Notes: a model not told the origin generated them from the letters alone. A stretch of DNA of 64,000 nucleotides from Rubrivirga sp. SAORIC476 (GCF_002283555.1 NZ_MVOI01000006.1:1-64000), one strand, 5' to 3'. Positions 45,727 to 55,591 are shown, numbered from the stretch's first letter. Translations and numbers: made by a program.

Positions 45727-48540
45727 ATGCGCGCTCCCGTCCTCCTCGCCGTTCTCGCCGCTCTGCTCGCGCCCGCGACGGCCCAGACCGCCTCGTTCGA
45801 ACTCCTTCCGCCTTCGGACTACAGCAACGTAGAGGCCGTCTCGCCGAACGGGGACGCCGTCCTGCTCTGGAGGAGCGCGTCCGACCTGCGGGAGGCCGTC
45901 TGGCACGACGGCGGCCTCACTCCCGTCGGCGCCCCACAGTGTGGGCCGTTCGACAGCTACCGCGCCTTCGCCGTCTCGGACGACGGCGTCCCGAGCGGGG
46001 TCGAGGAGGGAACAGACTCGGACCTCTGGCTCTGGCACGGGTCTGCGTGCCGCGCCGTGTCCGGGCCGGGGGCGGTCGAGATCGTGGCCGTGTCGCCCGA
46101 CGGCGCGCACGGCGCAGGGACTTACAGAGACGCCTCGGGCGGGGACGGCACCTACCGTGGAGGCATCGTCATCCGGGGGGAGGACACGTACGTCATCCCG
46201 CCCCAGGGCCCCGGGTTCGGGGTCTACGTGGCGCTCTCCTCCCTCTCGGAGGACGGGGCCGTGGCCGCCGGTGAGGAGTCCCGCGCTCAGGGGGGACCGA
46301 TCGACGGGGTGGTGGTCCGGGACGGCGTCAAGACGACTCTCCCCATCCTGGCTGGGGACCGGACGACAGTCGTCGACGTCGCGGGGGACGGGACGGTGCT
46401 GGCCGCGGCGGTGAGCCTCACGCCGTCCGCGATCCTCGGGCACTACCTGTTCACGGACGAGGAGGTTCTCGCTCTTGCTCCGTACGAGACGGCCTTCGGA
46501 TCGGCGGATGGCCGCGCGGCCTCGCGTGGCGGTGCGCGCGTGGTGGGGTCCGTGCAGATCGGCGCCGACGTGAGGGAGAGGGGAGCGGTCCTCTGGGAGA
46601 ACGGCGTCCCTCGCCCTCTGGCCGAGGTGCTCGTCGAGTACGGCGTCGACACGGGCGCCATCCCGGCATTCCTCACGCCCGTAGACATCTCCTCGAACGG
46701 CCGCGTCATCGTGGGGGAGACGGGGTCCGGTACCGACCGGCGGGTCTGGCGCGCGGTGCTCCCGGCGACGGCGCGCTGGGCGGAGGCCGCCGACGGACAC
46801 TGGGACGATCCCGGGCGCTGGGCTCCCTCCGTCGTCCCCGACTCGCTCACGGCCGTCAGCCTCGACGCGGCAGGCGGCGCGACCTACACGATCACGCTCC
46901 GCGACGACCAGGCGGCCGGCTCGCTCACGGCCCGCGGCACCGACGCCATCCTCTCTTTCGGGGGGCATGACCTCCGCGTCGGCGACCTCCGCGTCGGCGA
47001 CCTCCGCGTCGGGACCGAGGCTCCGGCCTCGCTCTACCTCACCGGCGGCACAACCACGGCGCGCGGTGACGTGATCGTCGGGGAGGGCGGGGAGGGGACC
47101 GGCGAACTCACTCTCGCTGGCGGACACGACCTCGCGGCCGGGGGGGGCGTCGTGGTCGGGGCCGCTGCCGCCGACGGCCTCAGCGGTCGGCTCGACGTGT
47201 TCGAAGGGCGGCTCGCGACCGCCGGCCCGCTCCACGTAGGCGTCGGGGACGGAGCCTCCGGGCACCTCGTCGCCGCTCCCGGCACGACGGTCCAGGTCAC
47301 GACCTCCTCGCTCTCGGTCTGGGGCGACCTGGGAAGCGCGACGGTCGACGCCGAGGGCGCGTTCGTGTCCATCGTCGGTGCGCTCGTGCTCGCGCAGGGC
47401 GAGGGCAGCGACGCGACCCTTCGGCTGTCCGGCGGCACGTTCTTCACGACGACGACCGACCTCTACGTCGGAGACGAGGGCGTGGGCGACATCACGCTCA
47501 CGACCGGCGCCTCGCTCTCGACCGGCGGGCAGGCGGTCGTCGGCGGGCTCACCGACTCACAGGGCCTCGGGGTCGTCCGTGTCGAGGACGGAGCCCGGTG
47601 GGACGTGCTCGGCTACGCGCTTGCCGTCGGGCTGGGAGAAACCGGCGGCGTGCTGCTCAGCGGCAGCGGCCTTCTGTGCGTCGCCGGCGACCTCGTCGTC
47701 GGCGAGAACGGGCTGGTCGATGGCCCAGACCCGTTGCGCGTGCTCGCGAACACCGACTGCGTCTCCACGCCGTCGGCGGACTCCGCACCGTCGTCGGGCT
47801 CCACGCGGACCGGCGGGGTCACCGTCGCCCGGCTCACGCTGGCCGACGGGGCCGACCTCGCCGTGCCGGCCATCGAGGTCGGCGAGGGCGGCGTGGTGGA
47901 CGGGGCAGGGGCGCTGGAGGTGCCGCTCACGAACGGCGGCACGCTCGCGCCCGGAGGGGACGGAGACGTGGGAACGCTCGCCCTCGCGGAGGCGCTGGCG
48001 CAGACGGCCGACGGGGTGCTCGCCGTCGAGGTGGGCGCCGCGGGAGCCGACGCGGTCACGGTGGCGGGCACGGCTCTGCTCGGCGGAACGCTCCGCGTGA
48101 CGGCCCTCCCGGGCGAGAGCCCGACGGTCGGCCAGAGCTACGCCGTGCTCACGGCGGGCTCGATCGCGGGCGCGTTCGACCGGATCGAGGCGCCGGACGG
48201 GCTGGCGGTCGCGGTCGGCCCGACGGCCGTGACGGTGACCGTCACCGGACCGGTCGACGCCGAGGAAGGCCCCGCGAGCAGGCTCGTGCTGGCGGCGCCG
48301 GCCCCGAACCCGGCCGCGGGGTCCGTCACCCTGGGCTATGCCATCCCCGAGGCCGGCCCGGTCCGGCTGGCGGTCCTCGACCTGCTCGGCCGCGAGGTCG
48401 CCCGCCTCGTCGACGGCGAGCGCCCCGCCGGGACCCACGAGGTCCGCCTCGACACGGCGCGGCTGGCGCCGGGCGTCTACATCGCCCACCTCGGGACCGA
48501 GGCGGGGGGGCTCACGCGGCGCCTGACGGTGGTGCGGTAG
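45727..48540 (+). CDS. Large surface protein: HAF-like repeats, beta-helix repeats, T9SS sorted
   Basis: 937-residue exported protein with a signal peptide (MRAPVLLAVLAALLAPATA). Residues 25-340 contain HAF-like repeats, short strand pairs around the theme VSPDG..AVGT/GE (VEAVSPNGDAVLLWRSA, SSLSEDGAVAAGEESR, DISSNGRVIVGETGSG). Residues 360-840 are Gly/Val/Thr-rich with a regular G-x-L/V period (LYLTGGTTTARGDVIVGEGG, ATLRLSGGTFFTTTTDLYVG), as in autotransporter-type beta-helices and PEP-CTERM surface proteins. The C-terminus (APNPAAGSVTLGYAIPEAGP ... GVYIAHLG) is a T9SS type A domain. It is divergent from the ECF-kinase operon across 103 bp, so regulation by that sigma factor is conceivable. 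Adhesin or matrix role is an inference. Confidence 0.85.
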   Translation: MRAPVLLAVLAALLAPATAQTASFELLPPSDYSNVEAVSPNGDAVLLWRSASDLREAVWHDGGLTPVGAPQCGPFDSYRAFAVSDDGVPSGVEEGTDSDLWLWHGSACRAVSGPGAVEIVAVSPDGAHGAGTYRDASGGDGTYRGGIVIRGEDTYVIPPQGPGFGVYVALSSLSEDGAVAAGEESRAQGGPIDGVVVRDGVKTTLPILAGDRTTVVDVAGDGTVLAAAVSLTPSAILGHYLFTDEEVLALAPYETAFGSADGRAASRGGARVVGSVQIGADVRERGAVLWENGVPRPLAEVLVEYGVDTGAIPAFLTPVDISSNGRVIVGETGSGTDRRVWRAVLPATARWAEAADGHWDDPGRWAPSVVPDSLTAVSLDAAGGATYTITLRDDQAAGSLTARGTDAILSFGGHDLRVGDLRVGDLRVGTEAPASLYLTGGTTTARGDVIVGEGGEGTGELTLAGGHDLAAGGGVVVGAAAADGLSGRLDVFEGRLATAGPLHVGVGDGASGHLVAAPGTTVQVTTSSLSVWGDLGSATVDAEGAFVSIVGALVLAQGEGSDATLRLSGGTFFTTTTDLYVGDEGVGDITLTTGASLSTGGQAVVGGLTDSQGLGVVRVEDGARWDVLGYALAVGLGETGGVLLSGSGLLCVAGDLVVGENGLVDGPDPLRVLANTDCVSTPSADSAPSSGSTRTGGVTVARLTLADGADLAVPAIEVGEGGVVDGAGALEVPLTNGGTLAPGGDGDVGTLALAEALAQTADGVLAVEVGAAGADAVTVAGTALLGGTLRVTALPGESPTVGQSYAVLTAGSIAGAFDRIEAPDGLAVAVGPTAVTVTVTGPVDAEEGPASRLVLAAPAPNPAAGSVTLGYAIPEAGPVRLAVLDLLGREVARLVDGERPAGTHEVRLDTARLAPGVYIAHLGTEAGGLTRRLTVVR
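46969..47013 (+). repeat. Three 15-bp tandem repeats in the surface-protein gene
   Basis: GACCTCCGCGTCGGC occurs three times in a row (46969-46983, 46984-46998, 46999-47013, the last ending GGG), encoding DLRVG x3. Unit length is a multiple of three, so slippage would change copy number without a frameshift. Confidence 0.9.
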
Positions 48541-48543
48541 CGG

Positions 48544-49188
48544 CTACCAGCGGTCTCCGTGACGCCCGCCGCGCCGCCCGCGTCGGCCACGGTCGTGGCC
48601 GCGGGCACGGAAGGGGTACGCTGTCAGCCCGACCGACAGGCGGCCCTCGCCGAAGTCCACTTCCTCGTCGGTGATGTCGAGCGTCACGTTGCCGACCTGG
48701 ACCTCGTCGAACCGGCCGCCGCCGAGGTGGACGGCCGCGTCCAGCGCGACGGTCGGGCTCAGGAAGTACGCCACGCCGAGCCCGGCCGTCAGGCCGCCGC
48801 CCCGGAGTTCGAGGTCGCGGTCGTCATCCTGGAGGACGGTGCCGCGCAGCGCCACGTCGAGGTACGGCCGCAGCGCATGTCCCGCGTTCAGGTTGAACCG
48901 ACCGCCGATCTCGCCCGCGCCGAAGTCGACCTCGTCCCGCCCGTCGATCTCGACGCGCCCGCCCGCCGCGCCCGCGTACAGGGTGAACACGGGCGAGAAG
49001 CCGTACCCCGCCCGCAGAGAGACCGTGCCGCCTTCGACCTCCACGTCGCTGCCGTCGTCGTCGATGACGAGGCCCTGGCCGTCAAGGCCGATCTGGAGCA
49101 GGAGGCCTTCGGTGTTGGACGCCCCATACGGCTGGGCGGCCAGCGGGAGCGAGAGGGCGAGGAGGGAGGCCGCGAGGAGCGTGCGCAT
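48544..49188 (-). CDS. Outer-membrane beta-barrel protein
   Basis: 214-residue exported protein. Signal peptide MRTLLAASLLALSLPLAAQP, then about eight amphipathic strands such as GGTVSLRAGYGFSPVFTLYA and ALRPYLDVALRGTVLQDD, with acidic Asp-rich turns (VIDDDGSDVEVEGG) that would face outside. The size fits an 8-stranded OmpA/OmpX/OprF-type porin-like barrel. The C-terminus is unusual: a basic Arg/Gly tail (RARGHDRGRRGRRGGRHGDR) after the last strand. Its stop lies 3 bp from that of the convergent surface-protein gene. Function unknown. Confidence 0.8.
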   Translation of the reverse strand: MRTLLAASLLALSLPLAAQPYGASNTEGLLLQIGLDGQGLVIDDDGSDVEVEGGTVSLRAGYGFSPVFTLYAGAAGGRVEIDGRDEVDFGAGEIGGRFNLNAGHALRPYLDVALRGTVLQDDDRDLELRGGGLTAGLGVAYFLSPTVALDAAVHLGGGRFDEVQVGNVTLDITDEEVDFGEGRLSVGLTAYPFRARGHDRGRRGRRGGRHGDRW

Positions 49189-49238
49189 GGCAGAGAGGAA
49201 GGGACCTCCCTAAGACGCCGTTCCCGGCCTCGTGGTTA

Positions 49239-49268
49239 CATCCCCGCTTCGGTGCCGAGGCGGGGATG
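49239..49268 (-). terminator. Terminator hairpin of the 566-residue lipoprotein gene
   Basis: CATCCCCGC (49239-49247) pairs with GCGGGGATG (49260-49268), and the inside continues to a stem of about 13 bp carrying the GCCTCGG/CCGAGGC-type core. It begins 7 nt beyond the stop codon at 49275. Confidence 0.65.
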
Positions 49269-49274
49269 GACGTC

Positions 49275-50975
49275 CTACCACGTCCGCCCGGTCCAGACCG
49301 CGTCGTAGACCGGCTCGCCGTCCTCGAACGCGGCCACCGCGCCGACCGCGTCGCCGAAGGCCGCGATCAGCGCGTCCATGTTGATGGCGGTCGGGAGGAA
49401 GCTCCGGAGCGCGGCCGCGTCCTCCAGCATCGCGTCGGTGACCTCCTGGCCCTGGCCCGTCACGGTGATGTCGAGGTAGCTCGGCATCCCGGCCGGCTGC
49501 ATCGGGTCGGACTGCGGGGCGAGGATGTGGAACGTGAGCGCCGGCGTGAGCGAGAACTCCTCGAAGGGCATCGAGAGGTCGAGTTCGGCCACGATCAGGC
49601 CGTCCACGCCGAGGTCGCGGATCAGGTTGTCGAGGCGCTGCGCCGAGAACGGGCCGGACGCGTCGGAGAAGAGCGACGTGAACGAGACCGCGTCGAGGTC
49701 GCGCAGCCCGCCGTAGGAGTGGCGGACGTACGACGCCGAGTTCTCGTCCTCGACGGCCCCGAAACGCTGGTACGCCGGCGACGCGATCACGTCGGCCAGC
49801 GGGATCAGCATCGCGTCGACGTGCTCGCTCATCTGTGCCGTCATGCCGTTGAAGAGGTCCACGAGCAGGCTCTCCCAGAAGGCGTCGCCGAGCTGGGCGA
49901 ACTGGCGGCTCCGCGTGGTCGTGGTGGTGGTCCGCACGCCGGTCACGTAGTTGTCGCTCGTCGAGGTGCTGGTCTCGGACTGGCTCAGGCCGCGCGCGGC
50001 GACGTTGAGCGTGACGAGCGCCAGCCGCCGGGCCCGGCTGAGCGGCGGGCTCTGGAAGGCGACCGGCTTGACGGCCGTCCACTCGACCTCGCGGTCGCCG
50101 ACGCGCACCTGCCCCTCCAGCGTCGCGGCGGCCCGGCTCGCGATGCCGACGAGGTTGTCGGCGCGCTCGCCGGTGACGGTCACGTTCGCGTAGTCGCTTG
50201 CGTACGACACCACGAGTGCCTGGCCGCCGCTGGGCGTCCGCTGCGGCTCGGGGCGGGCGTACTCCTCGACCTTGAGCCAGTTGTCGCCCCGGTTGATCGG
50301 GTTGCCCTGGGTGTGCGTCCAGACGCTCGCGGGCAGCTCGACGCGGTCGGCCGCGGCCACGACGGCCACGTCCCAGAAGCCCTTCACGCCCATCGTGGAG
50401 CCGAGCAGCGCGATCCGCAGGTCGGCGGCGTCGGAGGCGCTCCGGTCCAACTCCAGCACGAGCGGCTCGTTGAGGCTGATCGTGGCGTTCGCCGGGTCCT
50501 GGCCGTTGATGCGCACGATGCGGACCGGCGGCCGGGGCACGACGGAGAACGTCTCCTCCTGTCCGGTGCTGCTGGCGAAGCCGACCGACAGCGCGCCCGA
50601 GGCGGGCGTCTCGAAGAACGTGCTGTACGAGCCGGGGAACGTGCGCGGCAGCTCGGCGCCGTCCAGCGTGACGGTCCCGTCGAGGTTCAACAGGCCGATG
50701 CCGTTGCGCTTGAAGAGCGTCGTGGAGACGAGCGGCTGGCGGCTCTGCCACCCGCGGATGGCGTTCGTGCCCGCCTCGTCGGTTTCCTCGGGCGCGGCCT
50801 GGTCCGAGTATGTGACCATGTAGTTGATCTCGGCGAGGTCCGAGGTGGAGCCCGTCATGACGCGGGCCGCCAGCGTGCCGACCTGGTTCATGACCGTCCC
50901 GCACCCGGCGACGGTCAGCAGCAGGAGGGCGAGGGGAAGGGCGAGGCGCGTGCGCGCTGCAGCGGGAGAGGGCAT
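49275..50975 (-). CDS. Large lipoprotein of unknown function
   Basis: 566-residue protein with a lipoprotein signal (LALPLALLLLTVAGC, Cys25). The mature part has two apparent halves: about 30-300, beta-rich (GTVTLDGAELPRTFPGSYST, PPVRIVRINGQDPANATISL), and about 300-566 with helices (DAFWESLLVDLFNGMTAQMS) and a strand pair (LGVDGLIVAELDLSMPFEEF) reminiscent of lipoproteins that collect at the outer membrane. A Ser/Thr-rich linker (SETSTSTSDNYVTGVRTTTT) separates them. I recognise no family or active site. It lies 105 bp behind a membrane histidine kinase gene on the same strand and ends in a strong hairpin. Confidence 0.75.
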   Translation of the reverse strand: MPSPAAARTRLALPLALLLLTVAGCGTVMNQVGTLAARVMTGSTSDLAEINYMVTYSDQAAPEETDEAGTNAIRGWQSRQPLVSTTLFKRNGIGLLNLDGTVTLDGAELPRTFPGSYSTFFETPASGALSVGFASSTGQEETFSVVPRPPVRIVRINGQDPANATISLNEPLVLELDRSASDAADLRIALLGSTMGVKGFWDVAVVAAADRVELPASVWTHTQGNPINRGDNWLKVEEYARPEPQRTPSGGQALVVSYASDYANVTVTGERADNLVGIASRAAATLEGQVRVGDREVEWTAVKPVAFQSPPLSRARRLALVTLNVAARGLSQSETSTSTSDNYVTGVRTTTTTTRSRQFAQLGDAFWESLLVDLFNGMTAQMSEHVDAMLIPLADVIASPAYQRFGAVEDENSASYVRHSYGGLRDLDAVSFTSLFSDASGPFSAQRLDNLIRDLGVDGLIVAELDLSMPFEEFSLTPALTFHILAPQSDPMQPAGMPSYLDITVTGQGQEVTDAMLEDAAALRSFLPTAINMDALIAAFGDAVGAVAAFEDGEPVYDAVWTGRTW

Positions 50976-51028
50976 CGGCGTGGACGGAGGGGAGGAGTGG
51001 ACTCCAGAATCCCTACCCGGCCTCTCGG

Positions 51029-51056
51029 GCGCATCCCCGCCGCAGGGGAGGGGCGC
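51029..51056 (-). terminator. Weak hairpin between the kinase and lipoprotein genes
   Basis: GCGC(51029-51032)/GCGC(51053-51056) around CCCC(51035-51038)/GGGG(51045-51048). Weak; partial read-through into the lipoprotein gene is possible. Confidence 0.3.
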
Positions 51057-51079
51057 TCGTCATGCTGCCAGGACCCGGC

Positions 51080-52546
51080 CTACGACGCGCTGACCATCCC
51101 GACCATCGGGAGCGACCGGGTCGCCTCTCCGTCGCCCGACGCCCCCACCCGCGTGGTGGTCGCCGCGGGGAGGTGGAGATGGACGGTCGTGCCGCGGCCC
51201 GGCGCGCTGGTGATGTGCATCGTCCCGCCGAGCAGGTCCACGAGCCGGGCGGCCACCGTGAGCCCGAGGCCGGCGCCCTCGTGCGTCCGGGCGTCGCCCT
51301 GGGAGGCCTGCTGGAAGGGGGTGGTCGCGCGCGCCACGAAGGCGTCGGGCATCCCGATGCCGGTGTCGGCGACCTCCACCAGAACCTCGGAGCCCACGTC
51401 CCAGACCGCCACCGTGACGTGCCCCACCTCGGTGAAGCGGACGGCGTTGTCGACCAGGGCTGCGAGGACGCGAACGAGGAGATCGGGGTCGGAGAACGCG
51501 CAGGCGGCATCCCCGTGGGCCTCGATGGCGAGTCCTTTCCCGGCCGCCTCCGCCTGGTGCGCCTGGACGACCGTCTCGGCGACGGCCAGCACGTCGAGGG
51601 GGCGGCGCATGACCTCCGCCCCGGCGCTCTCGGCCCAGGTCAGGTCCAGCATGCCGTCCAGGGTCGTGCGGAGGCGGTGCGCGTTGGCGTCGATCTCGCG
51701 CAGGAAGTCGCGCTGGGGCCCCTCGACTTCGCTCATCAAGAGGTCTGAGACGCCGAGAATCGCAGCCAGGGGCGTGCGGAACTCATGGCTCATGTTGCTC
51801 AGGAGCACGTCCTTGGCTCGGCTGGCGGCCTCGGCCTGGGCCTGGGCCCGGCGCCGTTCGACGAGCTCGCGCTCCAACTGGTCGTTCGTCGCGTGGAGCT
51901 GGTCGGCCAGCTGGCGGAGCGACGACACCATCGGCCCCTCGTAGAGCGCCGCGAGCGCGGCCACCGACCCCGTGCAGCAGAGGAAGCTGAGGAGGTGGTG
52001 CAGACCCGCCTTGTCTGGCGGCAGGCTGGTCGGGAACGTCCAGCCGAGCGTCGTCGCGGCGACCATGCCGAGGCCTCCGGCCACCGAGATGCCTGCCGCC
52101 GCCCACCCGAGGCGGGCGCCGCCGAGGAACGCCGCGGCGAGCGGCGTCACCACCAGCCAGAACACCGCGCCCGAGGCCATCCCCAGGTCGTAGCACGCCA
52201 GCACGATCACGCCGAGCTGGAGCACGAGCACGAAGCCGACACTCAGCACCGGGAGCCCGACCCTCGCCCGCATCAAGAACGGGAAGGACGCATTCAGGGC
52301 TGCGATCCCGAGCATCACCGCGATGTTGGTGCCGTCAGAGTCGGGGACGTGATGGAGCGTGTGGAGCGCCGCGAACAGGACCATGTTCGCGGTCACGAGG
52401 AACGACAGCACCACGAAGAGCCGCGCGCGGAGCCGCATCACACGGTCCGAGGGCACCTCGGGGAGGAACCACTCGATGGCGCGCAGCGCGCCGGAGGGCG
52501 GCTCGGGCCGGTGGGAGGGAGAAAGCGGGGGGGCGAACGGCGGCAT
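51080..52546 (-). CDS. Membrane sensor histidine kinase
   Basis: 488-residue kinase. After a Pro-rich 40-residue start come about six membrane helices (residues 41-205: LFVVLSFLVTANMVLFAALH, LSVGFVLVLQLGVIVLACYD, MASGAVFWLVVTPLAAAFLG and others) with almost no periplasmic domain, so the helices themselves sense the signal (7TMR/MASE-like arrangement). A coiled coil follows, then HisKA with His254 (NMSHEFRTPLAAILGVSD) and an ATPase domain (ALVDNAVRFTEVGHV, VADTGIGMP, EGAGLGLTVA). No response regulator is adjacent. The gene is divergent from transketolase (151-bp gap). The region holding the G2 box is canonical, so it should be active. Confidence 0.92.
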   Translation of the reverse strand: MPPFAPPLSPSHRPEPPSGALRAIEWFLPEVPSDRVMRLRARLFVVLSFLVTANMVLFAALHTLHHVPDSDGTNIAVMLGIAALNASFPFLMRARVGLPVLSVGFVLVLQLGVIVLACYDLGMASGAVFWLVVTPLAAAFLGGARLGWAAAGISVAGGLGMVAATTLGWTFPTSLPPDKAGLHHLLSFLCCTGSVAALAALYEGPMVSSLRQLADQLHATNDQLERELVERRRAQAQAEAASRAKDVLLSNMSHEFRTPLAAILGVSDLLMSEVEGPQRDFLREIDANAHRLRTTLDGMLDLTWAESAGAEVMRRPLDVLAVAETVVQAHQAEAAGKGLAIEAHGDAACAFSDPDLLVRVLAALVDNAVRFTEVGHVTVAVWDVGSEVLVEVADTGIGMPDAFVARATTPFQQASQGDARTHEGAGLGLTVAARLVDLLGGTMHITSAPGRGTTVHLHLPAATTTRVGASGDGEATRSLPMVGMVSAS

Positions 52547-52659
52547 GGTCGTCGGGTATCGCAGGTCGTGTCCACGGTGTAAGCGCATCCACACATGGAG
52601 GTGCGTTTCCCGATCTAGACCGCGAAAAAGACCACGCGAGCGAACCTGACACGCCCCCG

Positions 52660-52667
52660 TAGCTTCT
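52660..52667 (+). promoter_or_regulatory. -7 promoter box of tkt
   Basis: TAGCTTCT, 30 nt before the ATG at 52698. Same TAGCTT core as the boxes at 13818 and 34747. Confidence 0.45.
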
Positions 52668-52697
52668 GAGTCCTCCCCCTGCCCCTTCCCCGCTGAG

Positions 52698-54713
52698 ATG
52701 GACACCCCCGCCCGGACCGCCGACGAGACCGCTCGCCTCGAAACCCTCGCCGCCAACGCCATCCGTGGCCTCACCATCGATGCCGTCGAGCAGGCCAACT
52801 CGGGCCACCCCGGCCTCCCGATGGGCATGGCCGACGCCGCGACGGTCCTCTGGAGCCGCTTCCTGCGGTTCAACCCGAAGGACCCGCACTGGGCCGACCG
52901 CGACCGGTTCGTGCTCTCGGCCGGGCACGGCTCGATGCTGCTGTACAGCCTCCTCCACCTGAGCGGCTACGACCTGCCGCTCTCGGAGCTGAAGACCTTC
53001 CGCCAGCTCGGCTCGAAGACGCCGGGCCACCCGGAGGTCCACCACACGCCGGGCGTCGAGACCACGACGGGGCCGCTGGGGCAGGGCATCGCGACGGCCG
53101 TCGGCATGGCCCTCGCCGAGCGGACGCTCGCGGCGCAGTTCAACACCGACGAGCACACCGTCGTGGATCACTACACGTACGTGATCGCGTCCGACGGGGA
53201 CCTGCAGGAGGGCGTCTCCAACGAGGCCTGCTCCTTCGCGGGGCACCAGGGGCTCGGCAAGCTGGTCGTCCTCTACGACGACAACTACATCCAGATCGAC
53301 GGCTCGACGGACCTCGCCTTCACCGAGGACCGCGCCGGGCGCTACGAGGCCCTCGGCTGGCACGTCATCCGCGAGGTGGACGGGCACGACAACGAGGCGG
53401 TCGCCGCGGCCATCGCGACGGCGCGCGACGTGCTCGACCGGCCCAGCCTGATCGTCTGCCGCACCACCATCGGCTTCGGCTCGCCGCATCACGCGGGCAC
53501 GCACGATATCCACTCGGACGCCCTCGGGGCCGACGAGGTGGAGGCCACGAAGAAGAACCTCGGCCTCCCGCTGGAGCCGTTCGCGATCCCGGAGGGCGCC
53601 GAGACGCTCTTCCGTGAGCAGGCCTTCCACGGGTCCGAAGTCCACTGCGACTGGGAGGGCCGGATGACAGCCTATGCCGAGGCGCACCCGGAGAAGGCCG
53701 CCGAGCTGACGCGCCGCCTCGCGGGCGACCTCCCAGACGGCTGGGCCGACGCGCTCCCGTCGTTCGACGCCGACGCGAAGGGCATGGCCAGCCGCGCTGC
53801 CAGCGGCAAGGTCCTGGACGCGCTCGCGCCCGTCCTGCCGGAGCTGCTCGGCGGCTCGGCCGACCTGACGCCGTCTAACAAGACGAAGGCGGCGGGCATG
53901 GAGAACCTCCAGCACGATTCGCCGGCCAACCGCTACGTCCACTACGGCGTTCGCGAGCACGGCATGGCGTCCATCATGAACGGCGTCGCGCTGCACGGCG
54001 GCCTGCGGCCGTACGGCGGTACGTTCCTCATCTTCAGCGACTACGGCAAGGCGGCCATCCGCCTCGGCGCGCTGATGAAGGCCCCGGTCGTGCACGTGTT
54101 CACGCACGACTCGGTCGGCCTGGGCGAGGACGGCCCGACGCACCAGCCCATCGAGCAACTCGCCGGGCTCCGCGCGATCCCCAACCTGCACGTCATCCGC
54201 CCGGCGGACGCCAACGAGACGGCCGCCGCCTGGAAGGTGGCGCTGGAGACGACCGACGCGCCGACCGCGCTCGCGCTCAGCCGCCAGAACCTGCCCACGA
54301 TGGCGGAGACCGCCGCCGCCGCTGCCGAGGGCGTCGCGAAGGGCGCCTACGTGCTCTCAGATGCCGACGGCGAGCCGGAGGTGATCCTGGTCGCGACCGG
54401 CTCGGAGGTCGGGCTGGCGATGGAGGCCAAGGCCCAACTGGGCGACGGCGTCCGCGTGGTGTCGATGCCGTGTGACCGGCTCTTCTTCGCGCAGGACGCG
54501 GCCTATCAGGAGTCGGTACTGCCGAAGGGCGTCCGCGCCCGCGTGGCGGTGGAAGCGGGGAGCACGTTCGGCTGGGGCCGCGTGGTCGGCCTCGACGGCG
54601 CGGTGGTCGGGCTGGACCGGTTCGGCGAGAGTTCGCCAGGCGAGGCGGCCTACGAGGCGCTCGGCATCACAGTCAACGCCGTCGTCGAGGCGGCGCGGCG
54701 CGTGATGGGGTGA
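52698..54713 (+). CDS. tkt: Transketolase
   Basis: 671-residue thiamine-diphosphate enzyme of the pentose phosphate pathway (moves two-carbon units between ketose and aldose phosphates). N-terminal [20 protein letters not shown] and [13 protein letters not shown], the TPP motif [13 protein letters not shown] with NYIQIDGST, and the pyrimidine domain ([39 protein letters not shown]) are all intact, and the length is normal for the family. The ATG at 52698 is the first in frame after the promoter box. The stop overlaps the GTG of the next gene, so a membrane protein of unknown role is translated with it. Confidence 0.97.
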   Translation: MDTPARTADETARLETLAANAIRGLTIDAVEQANSGHPGLPMGMADAATVLWSRFLRFNPKDPHWADRDRFVLSAGHGSMLLYSLLHLSGYDLPLSELKTFRQLGSKTPGHPEVHHTPGVETTTGPLGQGIATAVGMALAERTLAAQFNTDEHTVVDHYTYVIASDGDLQEGVSNEACSFAGHQGLGKLVVLYDDNYIQIDGSTDLAFTEDRAGRYEALGWHVIREVDGHDNEAVAAAIATARDVLDRPSLIVCRTTIGFGSPHHAGTHDIHSDALGADEVEATKKNLGLPLEPFAIPEGAETLFREQAFHGSEVHCDWEGRMTAYAEAHPEKAAELTRRLAGDLPDGWADALPSFDADAKGMASRAASGKVLDALAPVLPELLGGSADLTPSNKTKAAGMENLQHDSPANRYVHYGVREHGMASIMNGVALHGGLRPYGGTFLIFSDYGKAAIRLGALMKAPVVHVFTHDSVGLGEDGPTHQPIEQLAGLRAIPNLHVIRPADANETAAAWKVALETTDAPTALALSRQNLPTMAETAAAAAEGVAKGAYVLSDADGEPEVILVATGSEVGLAMEAKAQLGDGVRVVSMPCDRLFFAQDAAYQESVLPKGVRARVAVEAGSTFGWGRVVGLDGAVVGLDRFGESSPGEAAYEALGITVNAVVEAARRVMG

Positions 54714-55357
54714 CGCCCGGCGCTCTGGGCGAGCGGACGATCCGCCTGCGCCTGCCGCGAAGCACGCGGGCGGCGTTCGCCGGCTGCGCCGCGTTCGGCC
54801 TGCTCGGTCTGGTCCTCGCGTTCGACGCGGAGGCGAGGACGGCCGGGCTGCTGTCTGCCGCTTTCTTCGGCGGGCTGGCGCTGGCGTCGGGCGTCATCCC
54901 CCGCGAGGTCACGTTCGGGGCCGACGCGCTCACGCTCCGGAGCCGCTTGCGCCCCGTCTGGCACATCGCCTACCGCGACATCACCGGGTTCGGCCTCGGC
55001 CGTCTCAAGGCCCGCGGCGCGCGCTTCGGGTGGGCGCCGTACGAGAACGCCGCCGAGGTGGAAGAGGCCTTCGACGCGCTGCTGGCCGACGGCTCGATCT
55101 CGCTCGACCCTCTGAGCGACGACTTGGTCGAGGCCGACCTCGCTGGACTGGAGGCCTCGACGTTCGGGCTCTACGCTCTGGTCGGGGCCGTCGTCGTGCT
55201 CAGCGTCCTCGCACTGAGCGGCGTTCCGCTCTGGGATGCGCCCGAGTGGGTCTACCAGGTCGTCCTTCCGCTCGGCGTCTTCGGTGGGACGATGGGGGCC
55301 GCCTACTGGGTCATCCGCCGCCGGATGCGCCGCGACGACCACGAGGGGAGAGACTGA
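54710..55357 (+). CDS. PH-like membrane protein coupled to tkt
   Basis: 215-residue protein starting at GTG 54710, which overlaps the transketolase stop (GTGA). Two hydrophobic hairpins flank a soluble middle: about 20-60 ([38 protein letters not shown]) and 155-202 ([40 protein letters not shown]). The middle ([20 protein letters not shown] then [15 protein letters not shown]) reads like a bacterial PH-type domain. I recognise no named family. The coupling to tkt may be only transcriptional convenience. After it begins the 306-bp region that holds the leu/ilv leader. Confidence 0.75.
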   Translation: MTPGALGERTIRLRLPRSTRAAFAGCAAFGLLGLVLAFDAEARTAGLLSAAFFGGLALASGVIPREVTFGADALTLRSRLRPVWHIAYRDITGFGLGRLKARGARFGWAPYENAAEVEEAFDALLADGSISLDPLSDDLVEADLAGLEASTFGLYALVGAVVVLSVLALSGVPLWDAPEWVYQVVLPLGVFGGTMGAAYWVIRRRMRRDDHEGRD

Positions 55358-55474
55358 AGTCGGGCGTATTCACAATTTGGAAGGGCTTCCGGGATTCATG
55401 GTTCCTTGGCAATCGCGGTTCTGTACGGCTACCATGCCTGCCCCCCGACGCGCCACTGCTTCCTGGCGCCTTCC

Positions 55475-55591
55475 GTGACCGCACTCGCCCTCCGTCTCGT
55501 CCCCGCGCCCGCTCCGGCGGCCGACGATATCGTGGTCCCCGCGGTCCTTCTCTCGCTCCTCCTTCTTATTGGCCTCCTCGTAGGAGGCTGA
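55475..55591 (+). CDS. Branched-chain amino-acid leader peptide (candidate attenuator)
   Basis: Candidate 38-codon leader peptide, GTG at 55475. It ends in IVVPAVLLSLLLLIGLLVGG: 14 of these 20 residues are Leu, Val or Ile, the three products of the pathway encoded downstream. The Leu run includes CTT-CTT-ATT and later GTA and GGA, codons that are scarce in the neighbouring genes. The start MTAL is the same as in E. coli IlvL as I remember it. The last codons coincide with the first arm of the hairpin at 55572-55588. A longer form from TTG 55406 is possible. Alternative reading: a one-helix membrane peptide; location before leuB and the hairpins favour a leader. Confidence 0.65.
   Translation: MTALALRLVPAPAPAADDIVVPAVLLSLLLLIGLLVGG

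Noticed and set aside
55398-55478. ATG-started 26-codon frame ahead of the Leu-rich leader
   Set aside because: No branched-chain residues or other bias; it ends before the hairpins and has no recognisable role.
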